Made by a program: the position numbers and the translations under genes
Notes under the pieces: model-generated
The model's database searches: none
Told to the model about the DNA's origin: nothing
Seen by the model: the letters and a program-made list of their open reading frames with translations, nothing else
NCBI RefSeq assembly: GCF_963678845.1
Contig: NZ_OY787468.1
Location: forward strand, 868,001 to 932,000
Source: an uncultured Bacteroides sp.
Lineage (GTDB): Bacteria; Bacteroidota; Bacteroidia; Bacteroidales; Bacteroidaceae
Reading direction: 5' to 3'
Length of the DNA stretch: 64,000 nucleotides
Shown: piece after piece, positions 32,931-41,923 of the stretch
How positions within the stretch are numbered: position 1 is the stretch's first letter
Layout: every line of letters starts with the position of its first letter

Positions 32931-33992
32931 TTAAAGCCCCATGCACTCACGGTAAAAGTCGAACATCTCGAAGATCTCTTCCTTATTTGCAGATTGATTA
33001 ATGCATATATCTCCTACCTCTTTCAGTAATGTGAAGTTGATGATTCCTGCAGTATTTTTCTTATCGTGAAGCATATACTCGTAAAGCTTATCGTATATTT
33101 TGCAATCAATAGAAAAGCATCCGTAGTTTTCTTTTATAAATTGAACGGTCTGTCTCAGTTTGTCAGTTGGGAAACCTGTTTTTACCGAAGATAAGTAGAG
33201 CTCGCAAACTATTCCCCATGCCACTGCATAACCGTGAAGTACCGGACGATCTTCTTCAAAAGATAAACTTTCAAAAGCATGCCCAACAGTATGTCCCAGA
33301 TTCAGCGCTTTGCGGATTCCTTGTTCGTAGGGGTCTTTCTCAACAAAATCTTCTTTTATCTGCACTGATTTTCCGACAAGACTTTTTAGTTTGGCATAAT
33401 CGAGTTTATCGGTAGGAAAGTTTAGCAGCTCAGCCCAGTGTTCTGTATTGCTTATTAGCCCATGTTTGAGCATCTCTGCGTAACCTGAGAAGAAATTCTC
33501 CTGGTCCAGCGTTTTTAAAAACTCGGTTTCAATTAACACGTTGCTGGCTGGTGCAAAAACACCTACTTCATTTTTTAGTCCGTTGAAGTTGATTCCCGTT
33601 TTTCCGCCTACAGAAGCGTCGACCATTGCAAGGAGGGTGGTGGGAATATTGATATATCTGATTCCTCTTTTAAAAGTTGCTGCCGCGAAACCGCCAAGAT
33701 CAGTAGTCATTCCTCCTCCCAGATTGATAAGTAGTGAATGACGGGTTGCTCCTTTTTCGCTGAGTTGTGTCCATACATGAGCAAGCGTTTCCAGTTTCTT
33801 ATTTATATCTCCTGCAGGGATTGTAACAGAGATTGTATTATTTTTAAGTAATAGTTCTTTTATAACGGGCAGGCAATAAAGAGCAGTGTGCTCATCAGTG
33901 AGGACAAATAGCTTGTCAAACGGTTTGCTTTCCATTGCGTTGAGCAAATCTTTCTCTAATTCATTGCAAAGAATCACCTCTTGTTTATTCAT
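32931..33992 (-). CDS. aroB: 3-dehydroquinate synthase
   Basis: The 353-residue protein catalyses the second step of the shikimate pathway, turning DAHP into 3-dehydroquinate with NAD and a divalent metal. Motifs are the NAD site NLGGGMTTDLGGF, the loop TTLLAMVDASVGGKTGIN, and the metal region NLGHTVGHAFE. Length is normal. The gene is divergent from the outer-membrane barrel gene. It is the first host gene right of the tRNA. Confidence 0.96.
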   Translation of the reverse strand: MNKQEVILCNELEKDLLNAMESKPFDKLFVLTDEHTALYCLPVIKELLLKNNTISVTIPAGDINKKLETLAHVWTQLSEKGATRHSLLINLGGGMTTDLGGFAAATFKRGIRYINIPTTLLAMVDASVGGKTGINFNGLKNEVGVFAPASNVLIETEFLKTLDQENFFSGYAEMLKHGLISNTEHWAELLNFPTDKLDYAKLKSLVGKSVQIKEDFVEKDPYEQGIRKALNLGHTVGHAFESLSFEEDRPVLHGYAVAWGIVCELYLSSVKTGFPTDKLRQTVQFIKENYGCFSIDCKIYDKLYEYMLHDKKNTAGIINFTLLKEVGDICINQSANKEEIFEMFDFYRECMGL

Positions 33993-34169
33993 ATCCTTGG
34001 GCGTTAATTGAGTTGTTTTTTTCTTGTTATTAGTTGCAAACTTACGCTAAAAACGTTGAAATGCAAAACCTTTTAATCATTTACATTGAATTCTGTATTT
34101 CTTTTAGATTAAACCTTTCTTTACTTTTCTTGTCATAAAAGGGACAAACATTTATAGATAGAATAATTC

Positions 34170-37046
34170 ATGAAACACAAACTTACATTATTGATGCTGT
34201 GCTTATTCAGCGTCCTTTCTCTGGAAGCGCAAACGAATCGTGCTTTGGTAACAGGAAAGGTTATTGACAACACGACTAAAACTCCGGTTGAACAAGCAGC
34301 CATTCGCGTGCTATCTTTACCGGATAGCACTTTTGTAACAGGAATTTCTAGTAAAAAAGACGGTTCTTTCTCTGTTCCAAGTCTAAAAAAAGGACGCTAT
34401 GTGATGAAGATCTCATTCATAGGTTATGCTCCGTTAACTAAGTTTTTTCAGATTACATCTGCTAAACCTACAGTCAATTTTGGTGAGGTTTTAATGAAGC
34501 CTGATGCTGTAATGCTGAAAGGTGCAACTGTTACCGCTGAAGCTCCGCCTGTAACGGTTAAGGAAGATACAATGGTTTACAATGCTTCGGCATACCGTGT
34601 GCCGGAAGGTTCAATGCTTGAGGATTTAGTAAAGAAAATTCCAGGCGCAGAAGTTAGCAGTGACGGATCAATCACGGTCAATGGAAAACAAATCAAGAAG
34701 ATAATGGTGGATGGAAAAGAATTCTTTAGCTCTGACCCTAAAGTGGCTATGAAGAATCTGCCTGTTAATATGATTGAAAATGTGAAAGCCTATGATAAAA
34801 AGTCTGATCTTGCCAGAATTACAGGGATTGATGATGGAGATGAAGAAACGGTTCTTGATTTGACTGTAAAGAAGGGAATGAAAAAGGGGCTTATAGGTAA
34901 CCTTATTGCAGGTACAGGCAGCCAAAATAGGTATGAAACCGGAGCAATGGCAAGTCAGTTTAAGGATAATTCTCAGTTTACAGTTGTTGGATCAGCCAAT
35001 AATACAAATAATCAGGGTTTCTCTGAATTCGGTGATGCCGGTCAGGGAATGAGTGGTAATGCCGGATCGGGTATTAATGCTTCAAAATCGATTGGAATGA
35101 ATTTTGCCAAAAGTACAGACAAACTGGAAGTTGGTGGAAATCTTAAATATGGTAAATCAGATAAGGATGCAAGAATGAAAAGTTCTACTGAGAATTTTTT
35201 AGGTCAGAGTTCTTCTTTTGGTACAGCAGAAAATGCTTCAAGGCGTTTTAGAGATGATGTGAATGGCGACTTTCGTTTGGAATGGAGACCCGATACATTA
35301 ACAAATATCATATTCCGCCCAAATATATCTTATTCACATACAAATAGTTTTAGTAATGGTGTGTCTGCTACTTTTAATAATACCCATGCATCTGTAAATG
35401 ACAGGAAATCAAAATCTGACGGTATATCCAATTATCTGTCTTTAGGAGGTAATGTTCAGATTAACAGAAAGCTGAATAATAAAGGTCGTAGCATTACTTT
35501 GCGAGCTGAGTCAGGGTATAATAAGAATAACTCGGATAACTATTCTTATTCTAAAACCTACTTTTATAGCAACGACAGTACAGACTTGAGAGACCAATTT
35601 ATAGATAATAATGGTAATAGTTATAATTATAAATTGCAAATGGTCTATGTTGAACCCATTTTTAACAAACGTTTCCTTCAATTTAGATATAGTTTCCAAA
35701 ATAGTTATTCTACTTCTGATAAGTATGCTTATAATGCTATGGACAATTATCCTTATGAAACTGCTTTCAATAGTAAGAGTTATTATAACGATTATATTGA
35801 CTCGTTAAGTAATTCTCTGAGTAATCGTTATATGACTCATCAGTTTGAGCTTTCATTGAGAACCATACGTACTAAGTATATGTATAATATCGGCTTTAGT
35901 CTTGAACCTCAGACGTCAAAGAGTAATACAACAGTTGGTCCTAACAAGGGAAAAGATTTATCTCAGAATGTTCTTAACTTTTCACCAACGTTTGATTTCC
36001 ATTATCGTTTTTCAAAACAAGAGCAGCTCCGTATTATGTACCGTGGAAGAAGTTCTGCTCCGGATATAAATAACCTTCAGGCTGTGATTGACAACACGGA
36101 TCCGCTGAATGTAAGATATGGTAATCCAGACTTAAAACCGTCTTACAGTAACCGTTTTATGTTGTTCTTTAATAACTATATGCAGGAAAGTCAACGAAGT
36201 ATAATGATGAATCTCTCCTTTAACAACACATTAAATAGTGTTGCCAGTAAAATGAGATATAATCAGGAAACAGGTGGTAAGATTACAGATTTGGTAAATG
36301 TAAATGGAAACTGGAATACGCAAGGATTCTTGTCTTTTAATACTCCACTGGGAAATAAGAAGTTTACGCTTAGCACATTTTCAAATGCTTCATATAGCGA
36401 TGCCGTAAGTTTTACAAGTATTACTAATCAGTCGGGTGGAGGATACTCTGATTCACAAAAAAGCACGACACATAATTTGAATTTAGGCCAAAAGATTACA
36501 GGTAATTACCGATCAGATCTTTTTGATTTCAGTTTAAACGGAGCAATCAACTATTCTTTGGCAAAGAATAATATGCAGACAAAAAGCAACCGTGAGACGT
36601 TTAATTACTTATTAGGCTCAAATACTAATATAAATCTGCCATGGAATATCTTCCTCTCTTCTGATGTGAACTACAATATTAAGAGTGGATATTCTGATGC
36701 TCTTCAGAAAAATGAAATTCTTTGGAATGCGCAATTATCTAAAAATTTCCTGGCAAAAAACAATGCAACAATTCGTTTCAAGATATATGATATTCTTCAT
36801 CAGCAAAGCAATCTGAGTCGTACCACTTCAGAGAGTATGATGCAGGATATAGAATATAACACTTTAGGCAGCTACTTTATGGTTCATTTCGTTTATCGCT
36901 TTAATACACTTGGTGGCAAAGCACCTAGATCTAGACGCTTCGGACCTGATGATCATGGACCGGGTGATGGACCACGCGAAAGACGAGGTGGATTTGGTGG
37001 TGGTGGATTTGGCCCTGGAGGCGGCGGTCCTGGTGGAATGATGTAA
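34170..37046 (+). CDS. Outer-membrane beta-barrel (TonB-receptor-like) protein
   Basis: The 958-residue protein begins with a signal peptide (HKLTLLMLCLFSVLSLEAQ), then a carboxypeptidase-regulatory-like (CarboxypepD_reg-like) domain around residues 25-115. A plug-like part contains KKIPGAEVSSDGSITVNGKQ, and a long beta-barrel like the OMP_b-brl_3 family follows. The C-terminus is a Gly/Pro-rich tail (RRGGFGGGGFGPGG). Proteins of this family sit in the outer membrane; the substrate is unknown. The Gly-rich tail is unusual for a barrel end. Confidence 0.8.
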   Translation: MKHKLTLLMLCLFSVLSLEAQTNRALVTGKVIDNTTKTPVEQAAIRVLSLPDSTFVTGISSKKDGSFSVPSLKKGRYVMKISFIGYAPLTKFFQITSAKPTVNFGEVLMKPDAVMLKGATVTAEAPPVTVKEDTMVYNASAYRVPEGSMLEDLVKKIPGAEVSSDGSITVNGKQIKKIMVDGKEFFSSDPKVAMKNLPVNMIENVKAYDKKSDLARITGIDDGDEETVLDLTVKKGMKKGLIGNLIAGTGSQNRYETGAMASQFKDNSQFTVVGSANNTNNQGFSEFGDAGQGMSGNAGSGINASKSIGMNFAKSTDKLEVGGNLKYGKSDKDARMKSSTENFLGQSSSFGTAENASRRFRDDVNGDFRLEWRPDTLTNIIFRPNISYSHTNSFSNGVSATFNNTHASVNDRKSKSDGISNYLSLGGNVQINRKLNNKGRSITLRAESGYNKNNSDNYSYSKTYFYSNDSTDLRDQFIDNNGNSYNYKLQMVYVEPIFNKRFLQFRYSFQNSYSTSDKYAYNAMDNYPYETAFNSKSYYNDYIDSLSNSLSNRYMTHQFELSLRTIRTKYMYNIGFSLEPQTSKSNTTVGPNKGKDLSQNVLNFSPTFDFHYRFSKQEQLRIMYRGRSSAPDINNLQAVIDNTDPLNVRYGNPDLKPSYSNRFMLFFNNYMQESQRSIMMNLSFNNTLNSVASKMRYNQETGGKITDLVNVNGNWNTQGFLSFNTPLGNKKFTLSTFSNASYSDAVSFTSITNQSGGGYSDSQKSTTHNLNLGQKITGNYRSDLFDFSLNGAINYSLAKNNMQTKSNRETFNYLLGSNTNINLPWNIFLSSDVNYNIKSGYSDALQKNEILWNAQLSKNFLAKNNATIRFKIYDILHQQSNLSRTTSESMMQDIEYNTLGSYFMVHFVYRFNTLGGKAPRSRRFGPDDHGPGDGPRERRGGFGGGGFGPGGGGPGGMM

Positions 37047-37132
37047 TATCTTATTCTTTTTATTAGATATGCCGTATTTTATTTATTTTTGTATATTTTT
37101 GCTATTCATTGAATTATAAGCAATTGATTAGC

Positions 37133-38569
37133 ATGGACTGGAGCAGCATATCTAATGATATTTTTTCAATAATATATAATATACTTTACTTTGGTGTGAT
37201 TATCGGAATGATTATTATTGTCATTCTTGATAATCGCAACCCGGTAAAGACTATGGCATGGGTTCTTGTCCTTACGTTCCTTCCTTTTGTTGGTTTAGTC
37301 TTCTATTTCTTCTTCGGGCGAAGTACCCGTCGCGAAAGGATTATCAGTAAAAAAAGCTATAACCGTTTGATGAAAAAGCCAATGGCTGAGTTTGTGGCTC
37401 AGGAATCTTATGAATTACCTGCCGACCAGTATCAAGTTGCCCAGCTTTTCCGGAATACAAACCAGGCTCTGCCTTTCGAAGGTAACGAGGTGGAGATTTA
37501 TACTAACGGTTACGCAAAACTACAAGCTCTTATCAGAGAACTGATGCGGGCTAAACATCACATCCATTTAGAATACTATATTTTTGAGAATGACCCGGTA
37601 GGAAGGCTTGTACGTGATGTTCTTATAGATAAAGCCCGTGAAGGGGTAGAGGTTCGCCTGATCTATGATGATGTGGGGTGCTGGCATGTTCCTAACCGTT
37701 TCTTTGAAGAGATGATTGAAGCCGGAATTGAAGTCAGGGCTTTCCTTAAAGTCCGCTTTCCTGTATTTACCAGTAAAGTAAATTATCGTAATCACCGTAA
37801 GATAGTTGTGATTGATGGTTGCATAGGCTTCGTGGGGGGAATGAATATTGCTGTGAGGTATATACGAGGGTTCGACTGGGGAATATGGAGAGATACTCAT
37901 GTGATGATTAAAGGAAAGGCTGTTCATGGACTTCAAACCTCTTTCTTGCTGGATTGGTACTTTGTGGACCAGACATTACTTACTTCATCTAAATTTTTTC
38001 CGGTTCTGGAATCTTCCGGAGAATCTCTTGTTCAGATTGTAACAAGCGAGCCAACAGCCGAATGGAAAGAAATAATGCAAGGTTTATGCCTGGCAATAAG
38101 TAGCGCAAAACAGTATTTCTACATTCAAACGCCCTATTTCTTACCTACAGAACCTCTTCTTGCTGCATTGCAAATAGCAGCTCTGGCAGGTGTGGATGTA
38201 CGAATTATGCTCCCTGAGCGGGCTGATGCTGCGATTACCCAACTGGCTACCCGCTCTTACCTGAAAGATGTGCTAAGAGCTGGCGTGAAGGTGTTCTTTT
38301 ATCAAAAAGGTTTCCTTCACTCCAAACTGATGGTTTCGGATGATGCACTGTCTACTGTGGGATCTACCAATATGGATTTCCGTAGCTTTGAGCATAATTT
38401 CGAAGTGAATGCGTTTATGTATGATGAACCAACAGCTCTTCGCATGAAAGAAATATTTCTTCTGGATCAGCGTGACTGCATCCCGGTTTATCTTAAAAAC
38501 TGGGAAAAGAGACCCGCTCGTCAGAAAGTGAAGGAATCTGTTGTTCGTGTTCTCAGCCCTTTGCTTTAG
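37133..38569 (+). CDS. cls: Cardiolipin synthase
   Basis: The protein has about 478 residues from the ATG at 37133; a TTG at 37109 is also in frame. Two N-terminal membrane segments (IFSIIYNILYFGVIIGMIIIVILD; TMAWVLVLTFLPFVGLVFYF) are followed by two phospholipase D domains with HKD motifs: NHRKIVVIDG and LHSKLMVSD. The enzyme joins phosphatidylglycerol molecules to make cardiolipin at the inner membrane. Its 3' end overlaps the convergent rsmD stop by 17 bp. Confidence 0.94.
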   Translation: MDWSSISNDIFSIIYNILYFGVIIGMIIIVILDNRNPVKTMAWVLVLTFLPFVGLVFYFFFGRSTRRERIISKKSYNRLMKKPMAEFVAQESYELPADQYQVAQLFRNTNQALPFEGNEVEIYTNGYAKLQALIRELMRAKHHIHLEYYIFENDPVGRLVRDVLIDKAREGVEVRLIYDDVGCWHVPNRFFEEMIEAGIEVRAFLKVRFPVFTSKVNYRNHRKIVVIDGCIGFVGGMNIAVRYIRGFDWGIWRDTHVMIKGKAVHGLQTSFLLDWYFVDQTLLTSSKFFPVLESSGESLVQIVTSEPTAEWKEIMQGLCLAISSAKQYFYIQTPYFLPTEPLLAALQIAALAGVDVRIMLPERADAAITQLATRSYLKDVLRAGVKVFFYQKGFLHSKLMVSDDALSTVGSTNMDFRSFEHNFEVNAFMYDEPTALRMKEIFLLDQRDCIPVYLKNWEKRPARQKVKESVVRVLSPLL

Positions 38570-39101
38570 AAAAGATAGAGAAGTTAACACTTCCGTACAC
38601 TCTCCGTTCCAAAAAGTGTGGATCCTCCTCAAAGTTATTATCTTTTCCATGTTCCAAAACGAATAGACCATCTTCTTTGAGTAACTCTTTCTCAAAGATA
38701 ATTTTGGGAATATCATTCAGATTGGGCAGAGCATAAGGGGGATCGGCAAAGATAAAGTCGAACTTCTCACGGGTAGAGCCAATAAACTTGAATACATCAC
38801 CACGGATAGGAATACATTTGTCTGTTTTTAACAATTCCAGTACTTTGCAGATAAAGGAATAGTGAGCGGCATCCTTTTCTACGGATATCACTTTATCACA
38901 TCCGCGGGAAACCAGCTCAATGCTTATGCTTCCGGTACCGGCAAACAAGTCTAGTGCGGTAATTCCATCCTCAAAATCCAGGTAATTATTGCAGAGTACA
39001 TTGAAAATGTTCTCTTTTGCAAAATCAGTGGTTGGACGTGCTTTAAATGTTTTGGGTACGTCAAATCTTCTTCTCTTATATATTCCGCCTATAACTCGCA
39101 T
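38553..39101 (-). CDS. rsmD: 16S rRNA (guanine-N2)-methyltransferase RsmD
   Basis: The 182-residue protein has a SAM-binding LDLFAGTGSISIELVSRGC and the catalytic DPPYALPN motif of RsmD, which methylates G966 of 16S rRNA. The start MRVIGGIYKRRRF is complete; the 22-bp direct repeat (39087-39108) spans its first codons and upstream DNA. Before insertion of element 2 its first 14 bp overlapped the end of the DUF3822-type gene; now element DNA lies upstream, so its promoter context has changed. Confidence 0.93.
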   Translation of the reverse strand: MRVIGGIYKRRRFDVPKTFKARPTTDFAKENIFNVLCNNYLDFEDGITALDLFAGTGSISIELVSRGCDKVISVEKDAAHYSFICKVLELLKTDKCIPIRGDVFKFIGSTREKFDFIFADPPYALPNLNDIPKIIFEKELLKEDGLFVLEHGKDNNFEEDPHFLERRVYGSVNFSIFSKAKG

Positions 39102-39108
39102 AATGATA
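39087..39108. other. Left attachment repeat of element 2 (direct repeat)
   Basis: These 22 bp (GCCTATAACTCG...) are identical to 51131-51152. The repeat includes the rsmD ATG (as CAT) and the DUF3822-type stop (as CTA), so each copy completes one of the two genes. Confidence 0.9.
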
Positions 39109-39165
39109 GTGTGTATTTTAATTGCTTGATTATCAATTGTGTAAGTGCTTTTATGTTGAGTGTTA

Positions 39166-39185
39166 GTAACAAAATGGTAACAAAA
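39166..39185 (+). promoter_or_regulatory. Integrase arm-type sites, left end
   Basis: GTAACAAAA occurs twice (39166-39174 and 39177-39185), 11 bp apart. The same word occurs four times at the other end of the element, near the integrase gene. Confidence 0.6.
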
Positions 39186-39231
39186 TTAATAGAAAACATT
39201 TAAATTGTAGCTTTTTTGTTATCCCATTGTT

Positions 39232-39549
39232 TCAGCATAAAGCGATTTTTTGTTCGCCATTGCCAATTTCAAGTTTGGCGCTAACTCCCATTGCCCTGAA
39301 AACTTTAATCACGGTTGAGATTGTTAGGTTTTTGCCGTTCTCTATTTTTGAAATCTGAGCTTTTTGAACTCCTACCAATTTGCCTAAATCTTCTTGCGTC
39401 AGTTCTTTTTCTAATCTGGTACGTCTTATTACATCACCAATCAGGAACATCTCTAAATTATTCTCATAATTGTCACGTTGAGGTGTGCCTACTCTGCCAA
39501 TTAAGACATCTTTAGCCTCATCTTGTGTATAGAACTTCTTTTTATTCAT
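39232..39549 (-). CDS. higA: HigA-like antitoxin (XRE family)
   Basis: The protein has about 105 residues from the ATG at 39549 (an in-frame ATG lies at 39570). The C-terminal half holds an XRE helix-turn-helix (LTQEDLGKLVGVQKAQISKIENGKNLTISTVIKVF). It follows the toxin gene by 7 bp, the toxin-first order of HigBA systems, and should neutralise the toxin and repress the operon. Confidence 0.82.
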   Translation of the reverse strand: MNKKKFYTQDEAKDVLIGRVGTPQRDNYENNLEMFLIGDVIRRTRLEKELTQEDLGKLVGVQKAQISKIENGKNLTISTVIKVFRAMGVSAKLEIGNGEQKIALC

Positions 39550-39556
39550 GACTAAT

Positions 39557-39901
39557 TTATTTTTGATCAAAGTATTCTTTCATAATCTCTTTAGCCCTGT
39601 CTATTTCTTTAGAGGGCGTTTTATCAGTTTTCTTGATAAAGCCATGAGTGGCAACTACCAATACATCTACATCCTTAGTTTTATCCCAGAAAGCCAATAA
39701 ACGGTATTGTTTGCCGTTGTATAATGTTCTAAATTCCCATATATCACTACCTGTAAGCTTTTTAAATAGCTTAGAGTCTAATGTATATCTGGCTTTATCT
39801 ATGTTGTAGACTATCTTTTCTTTGGTTTTAGGTTCTACTCTTTGCAGAAACTCTAAAGCCTCAGTATAATAGAGTACTTTAAACTTCTCTTTTATATTCA
39901 T
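39557..39901 (-). CDS. higB: HigB-like toxin (RelE/ParE superfamily, Gp49-like)
   Basis: The 114-residue protein starts at the ATG at 39901 (an upstream in-frame ATG exists). Patterns such as EALEFLQRVEPKTKEKIVYNI, LTGSDIWEFRTLYNGKQYRLLAFWDK and VVATHGFIKKTDKTP match the phage Gp49-like HigB family of mRNA interferases. With the downstream antitoxin it would stabilise the element in its host. Confidence 0.84.
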   Translation of the reverse strand: MNIKEKFKVLYYTEALEFLQRVEPKTKEKIVYNIDKARYTLDSKLFKKLTGSDIWEFRTLYNGKQYRLLAFWDKTKDVDVLVVATHGFIKKTDKTPSKEIDRAKEIMKEYFDQK

Positions 39902-39984
39902 GTTTGTATTATATGAACGCTGCAAAGATACTGAATGTTTCCATAAATAGAAACTTTAATGCGGCTTTTATATTTTCTTATTAG

Positions 39985-40203
39985 TTAAAAGTTATTTTGC
40001 TGTATGCTTTCTTGGTACTCATCCCATCTAAGTACGGTTATCAAGCGATTTGAAGATGTTTTTTGTTGTTCAATTTGCTGTTCGGTTTTCTCGAAATATG
40101 ACAAAATTCTCTCCACCTTACTTTCACTTATTCCGGTTTCCCTTGAAAGCTGTTTCCTGCCAGTTGTAAACTGTCCGGGGTTGCATATTGAAGTTTGACC
40201 GTT
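39985..40203 (-). pseudogene. 5'-truncated replication/HTH protein remnant
   Basis: On the minus strand an open frame of 72 codons reads CNPGQFTTGRKQLSRETGISE, then a helical part, and ends ITVLRWDEYQESIQQNNF before a TAA at 39985. This matches the C-terminal part of phage replisome-organiser or helix-turn-helix proteins (PGQF, TGRK, SRETG, ITVxxWxxYQ). No start codon fits and the N-terminal half is missing, so it is probably a remnant. Confidence 0.6.
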
Positions 40204-40282
40204 TTAGACGGAATAATGTTTGATTCTTCTGGAATAATCTCACATTCTTCTGGAAGAATGCACCAATCAACCCCATAATAAA

Positions 40283-40312
40283 TAAAAAAAGGGCTATCCC
40301 GAAAGATAGCCC
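40283..40312 (-). terminator. Rho-independent terminator (minus strand)
   Basis: GGGCTATC (40291-40298) pairs with GATAGCCC (40305-40312). On the minus strand the stem is followed by a T run. It closes the transcript of the small genes at 40344-41475. Confidence 0.85.
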
Positions 40313-40343
40313 CTAAAGCGGTGTATAAGAGTAAATATTAAAT

Positions 40344-40703
40344 CTAGCTAATGGATAGTTTCGGAGTACAAGATACTCTATACTTATCTGTATCAACTTG
40401 TAATAACGAAAGATAGTGACTATTGCTTTTTCTTTTTAATTGTACCGCTTTTAAAATAGCAGTTCTTTGCTTTTCTTCTGCAAAAAGAATCGTTAGACTT
40501 TGGTCTAATTTAATCACGTCAAGCTTAATCATTAACACTAAGCAGTAGTTACTGTCATAACCTAATAATTCATCTAGCTCAGGATCTTCTTTATAAGATG
40601 CGCAAACAACCTCTCTTGTCATAATCGGTTCTTTTTCCCAATTTTGGCAAGGTTTAATATCTAATTTGCAACGATTTAATTGAGTGCTAGCTATATTTAT
40701 CAT
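40344..40703 (-). CDS. Small element protein, unknown
   Basis: The 119-residue protein has five Cys residues and a mixed fold; the segment KQRTAILKAVQLKRKSNSHYLSLLQV is helical and basic. It is the last of a group of four minus-strand genes ending at the terminator 40283-40312. No family was recognised. Confidence 0.5.
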   Translation of the reverse strand: MINIASTQLNRCKLDIKPCQNWEKEPIMTREVVCASYKEDPELDELLGYDSNYCLVLMIKLDVIKLDQSLTILFAEEKQRTAILKAVQLKRKSNSHYLSLLQVDTDKYRVSCTPKLSIS

Positions 40704-40717
40704 AATAATACTCCTTT

Positions 40718-40948
40718 CTATTTATTTAAGTTCTTAAAAAACGTTTGTAACATCAGTATGTCGTGTAATGCTGGTTTTACGACTTCTGGAGCCCTATTAT
40801 CTAGAGATGAAATTAAACAGTCTAGAGTATCACTCATAGATTCTTCCCATTCAGATGCATCCTTCCATTGTAGTAACTCTTTAAGTATGTCTAGTTGCCC
40901 GTTTTTCTGATTTTTAGCAATTAAATCTTGTGATGTTTCTCTTTCCAT
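40718..40948 (-). CDS. Small element protein, paralogue of 41233-41475
   Basis: The 76-residue protein is helical and acidic with the pattern EWEESMSDTLDCLISSLD. The gene at 41233-41475 has EWDKALDEILDCIIDGID at the same place, so the two look like diverged copies. Function unknown. Confidence 0.5.
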   Translation of the reverse strand: MERETSQDLIAKNQKNGQLDILKELLQWKDASEWEESMSDTLDCLISSLDNRAPEVVKPALHDILMLQTFFKNLNK

Positions 40949-40967
40949 AATTGTTTTTGCCTAAAAG

Positions 40968-41222
40968 TTATTTTTTTGTTTTCTTATACATTGGGTCTAC
41001 TGCGTATCTAAGCACATCGGAGGCGTTGCAAAACCATTTTCCATGACTAGAGCTACTAGTTTTTTCGACTCTTATTTTTCTTTCTCCTACAAGCTTTTCA
41101 AGTTTGTAACGACCGCCAACGATAGAGGATGCCATGTGCTTACTGAAAGTAATTTCTTTAGTTGCTGCGAATATTGCATTCAACTGATCGGCCATTTTTT
41201 CATCAAATGTTTTTCTTTCCAT
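40968..41222 (-). CDS. Small basic element protein, possible DNA-binding
   Basis: The 84-residue protein has a segment ATKEITFSKHMASSIVGGRYKLEKLVGERKIRVEK that looks like a helix-turn-helix or winged-helix, and basic ends. It lies between the two paralogous small genes. Function unknown; regulation is a guess. Confidence 0.5.
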   Translation of the reverse strand: MERKTFDEKMADQLNAIFAATKEITFSKHMASSIVGGRYKLEKLVGERKIRVEKTSSSSHGKWFCNASDVLRYAVDPMYKKTKK

Positions 41223-41232
41223 ACAATGTTAC

Positions 41233-41475
41233 TTATTTTTTAATTCTTTCAGTAATAGATTGGACTAGGGCTCCTGGATCAGGTGATTCTTTTAAGGCTC
41301 TAACTATTTTCTGTAGCCATCGTACATTATACATAGGCATTTGGGACATTTCTCCGTAATCATCTATGCCGTCAATTATGCAATCTAAAATTTCATCTAA
41401 AGCCTTATCCCATTCGTTAAGGTGCATGTAATTCATTAAATTTAAAAAATTCTCCTTTTCTGCATTTGTTTCCAT
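41233..41475 (-). CDS. Small element protein, paralogue of 40718-40948
   Basis: The 80-residue protein is acidic and helical. It shares the pattern EWxxxxxxxLDC(I/L)IxxxD with the gene at 40718-40948. It heads the minus-strand small-gene group, with 169 bp to the divergent XRE gene. Function unknown. Confidence 0.5.
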   Translation of the reverse strand: METNAEKENFLNLMNYMHLNEWDKALDEILDCIIDGIDDYGEMSQMPMYNVRWLQKIVRALKESPDPGALVQSITERIKK

Positions 41476-41614
41476 AATTCTTTTTTATTTTAAATGTTAT
41501 TTTATGGCTGCAAATGTAACGTATAATATCACATATGCAAATTTTAATAGAATGATATTTTGATATTTAACGTTAATTAATATATATTATTGTGATAGTA
41601 TGGGTTACAAAAAC

Positions 41615-41622
41615 TAATTTTG
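41615..41622 (+). promoter_or_regulatory. Promoter -7 box of the XRE regulator
   Basis: TAATTTTG matches the Bacteroides -7 box; a TTG at 41590-41592 sits 22 bp upstream. The ATG of the XRE gene is 22 bp downstream. Confidence 0.5.
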
Positions 41623-41644
41623 TGCTACATTAATAGAAGTTAAT

Positions 41645-41893
41645 ATGAATTTAAGAGTAAAAGACCTATGTAAGCAGCAAGGAATCACTTTAAGTGATCT
41701 TGCAGGCAGAATGAATATGAAGCGTGAAAGCTTAAGCAGGGCAATTAATGGAAATCCTACATTGGAAAGTTTAGAAAAGATTGCTTTTGCTTTAGGCGTT
41801 GAGATTGTCGATTTGTTTGACCGGGGAATCGATAAAACTGTAGTCGTTTGTCCTAATTGTGGAAAACAAATAACTCTATGTATAAAAGAATAA
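41645..41893 (+). CDS. XRE-family regulator with CxxC tail
   Basis: The 82-residue protein is a helix-turn-helix regulator (LSDLAGRMNMKRESLSRAINGNPTLESLEKIAFAL). It ends in a short CPNCGKQITLC segment, which looks like half of a zinc ribbon. It is divergent from the small minus-strand genes, a typical place for a repressor controlling element functions. Confidence 0.75.
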   Translation: MNLRVKDLCKQQGITLSDLAGRMNMKRESLSRAINGNPTLESLEKIAFALGVEIVDLFDRGIDKTVVVCPNCGKQITLCIKE

Positions 41894-41923
41894 TATTAAA
41901 ATTAAACTCTATTTCTGTTATAA

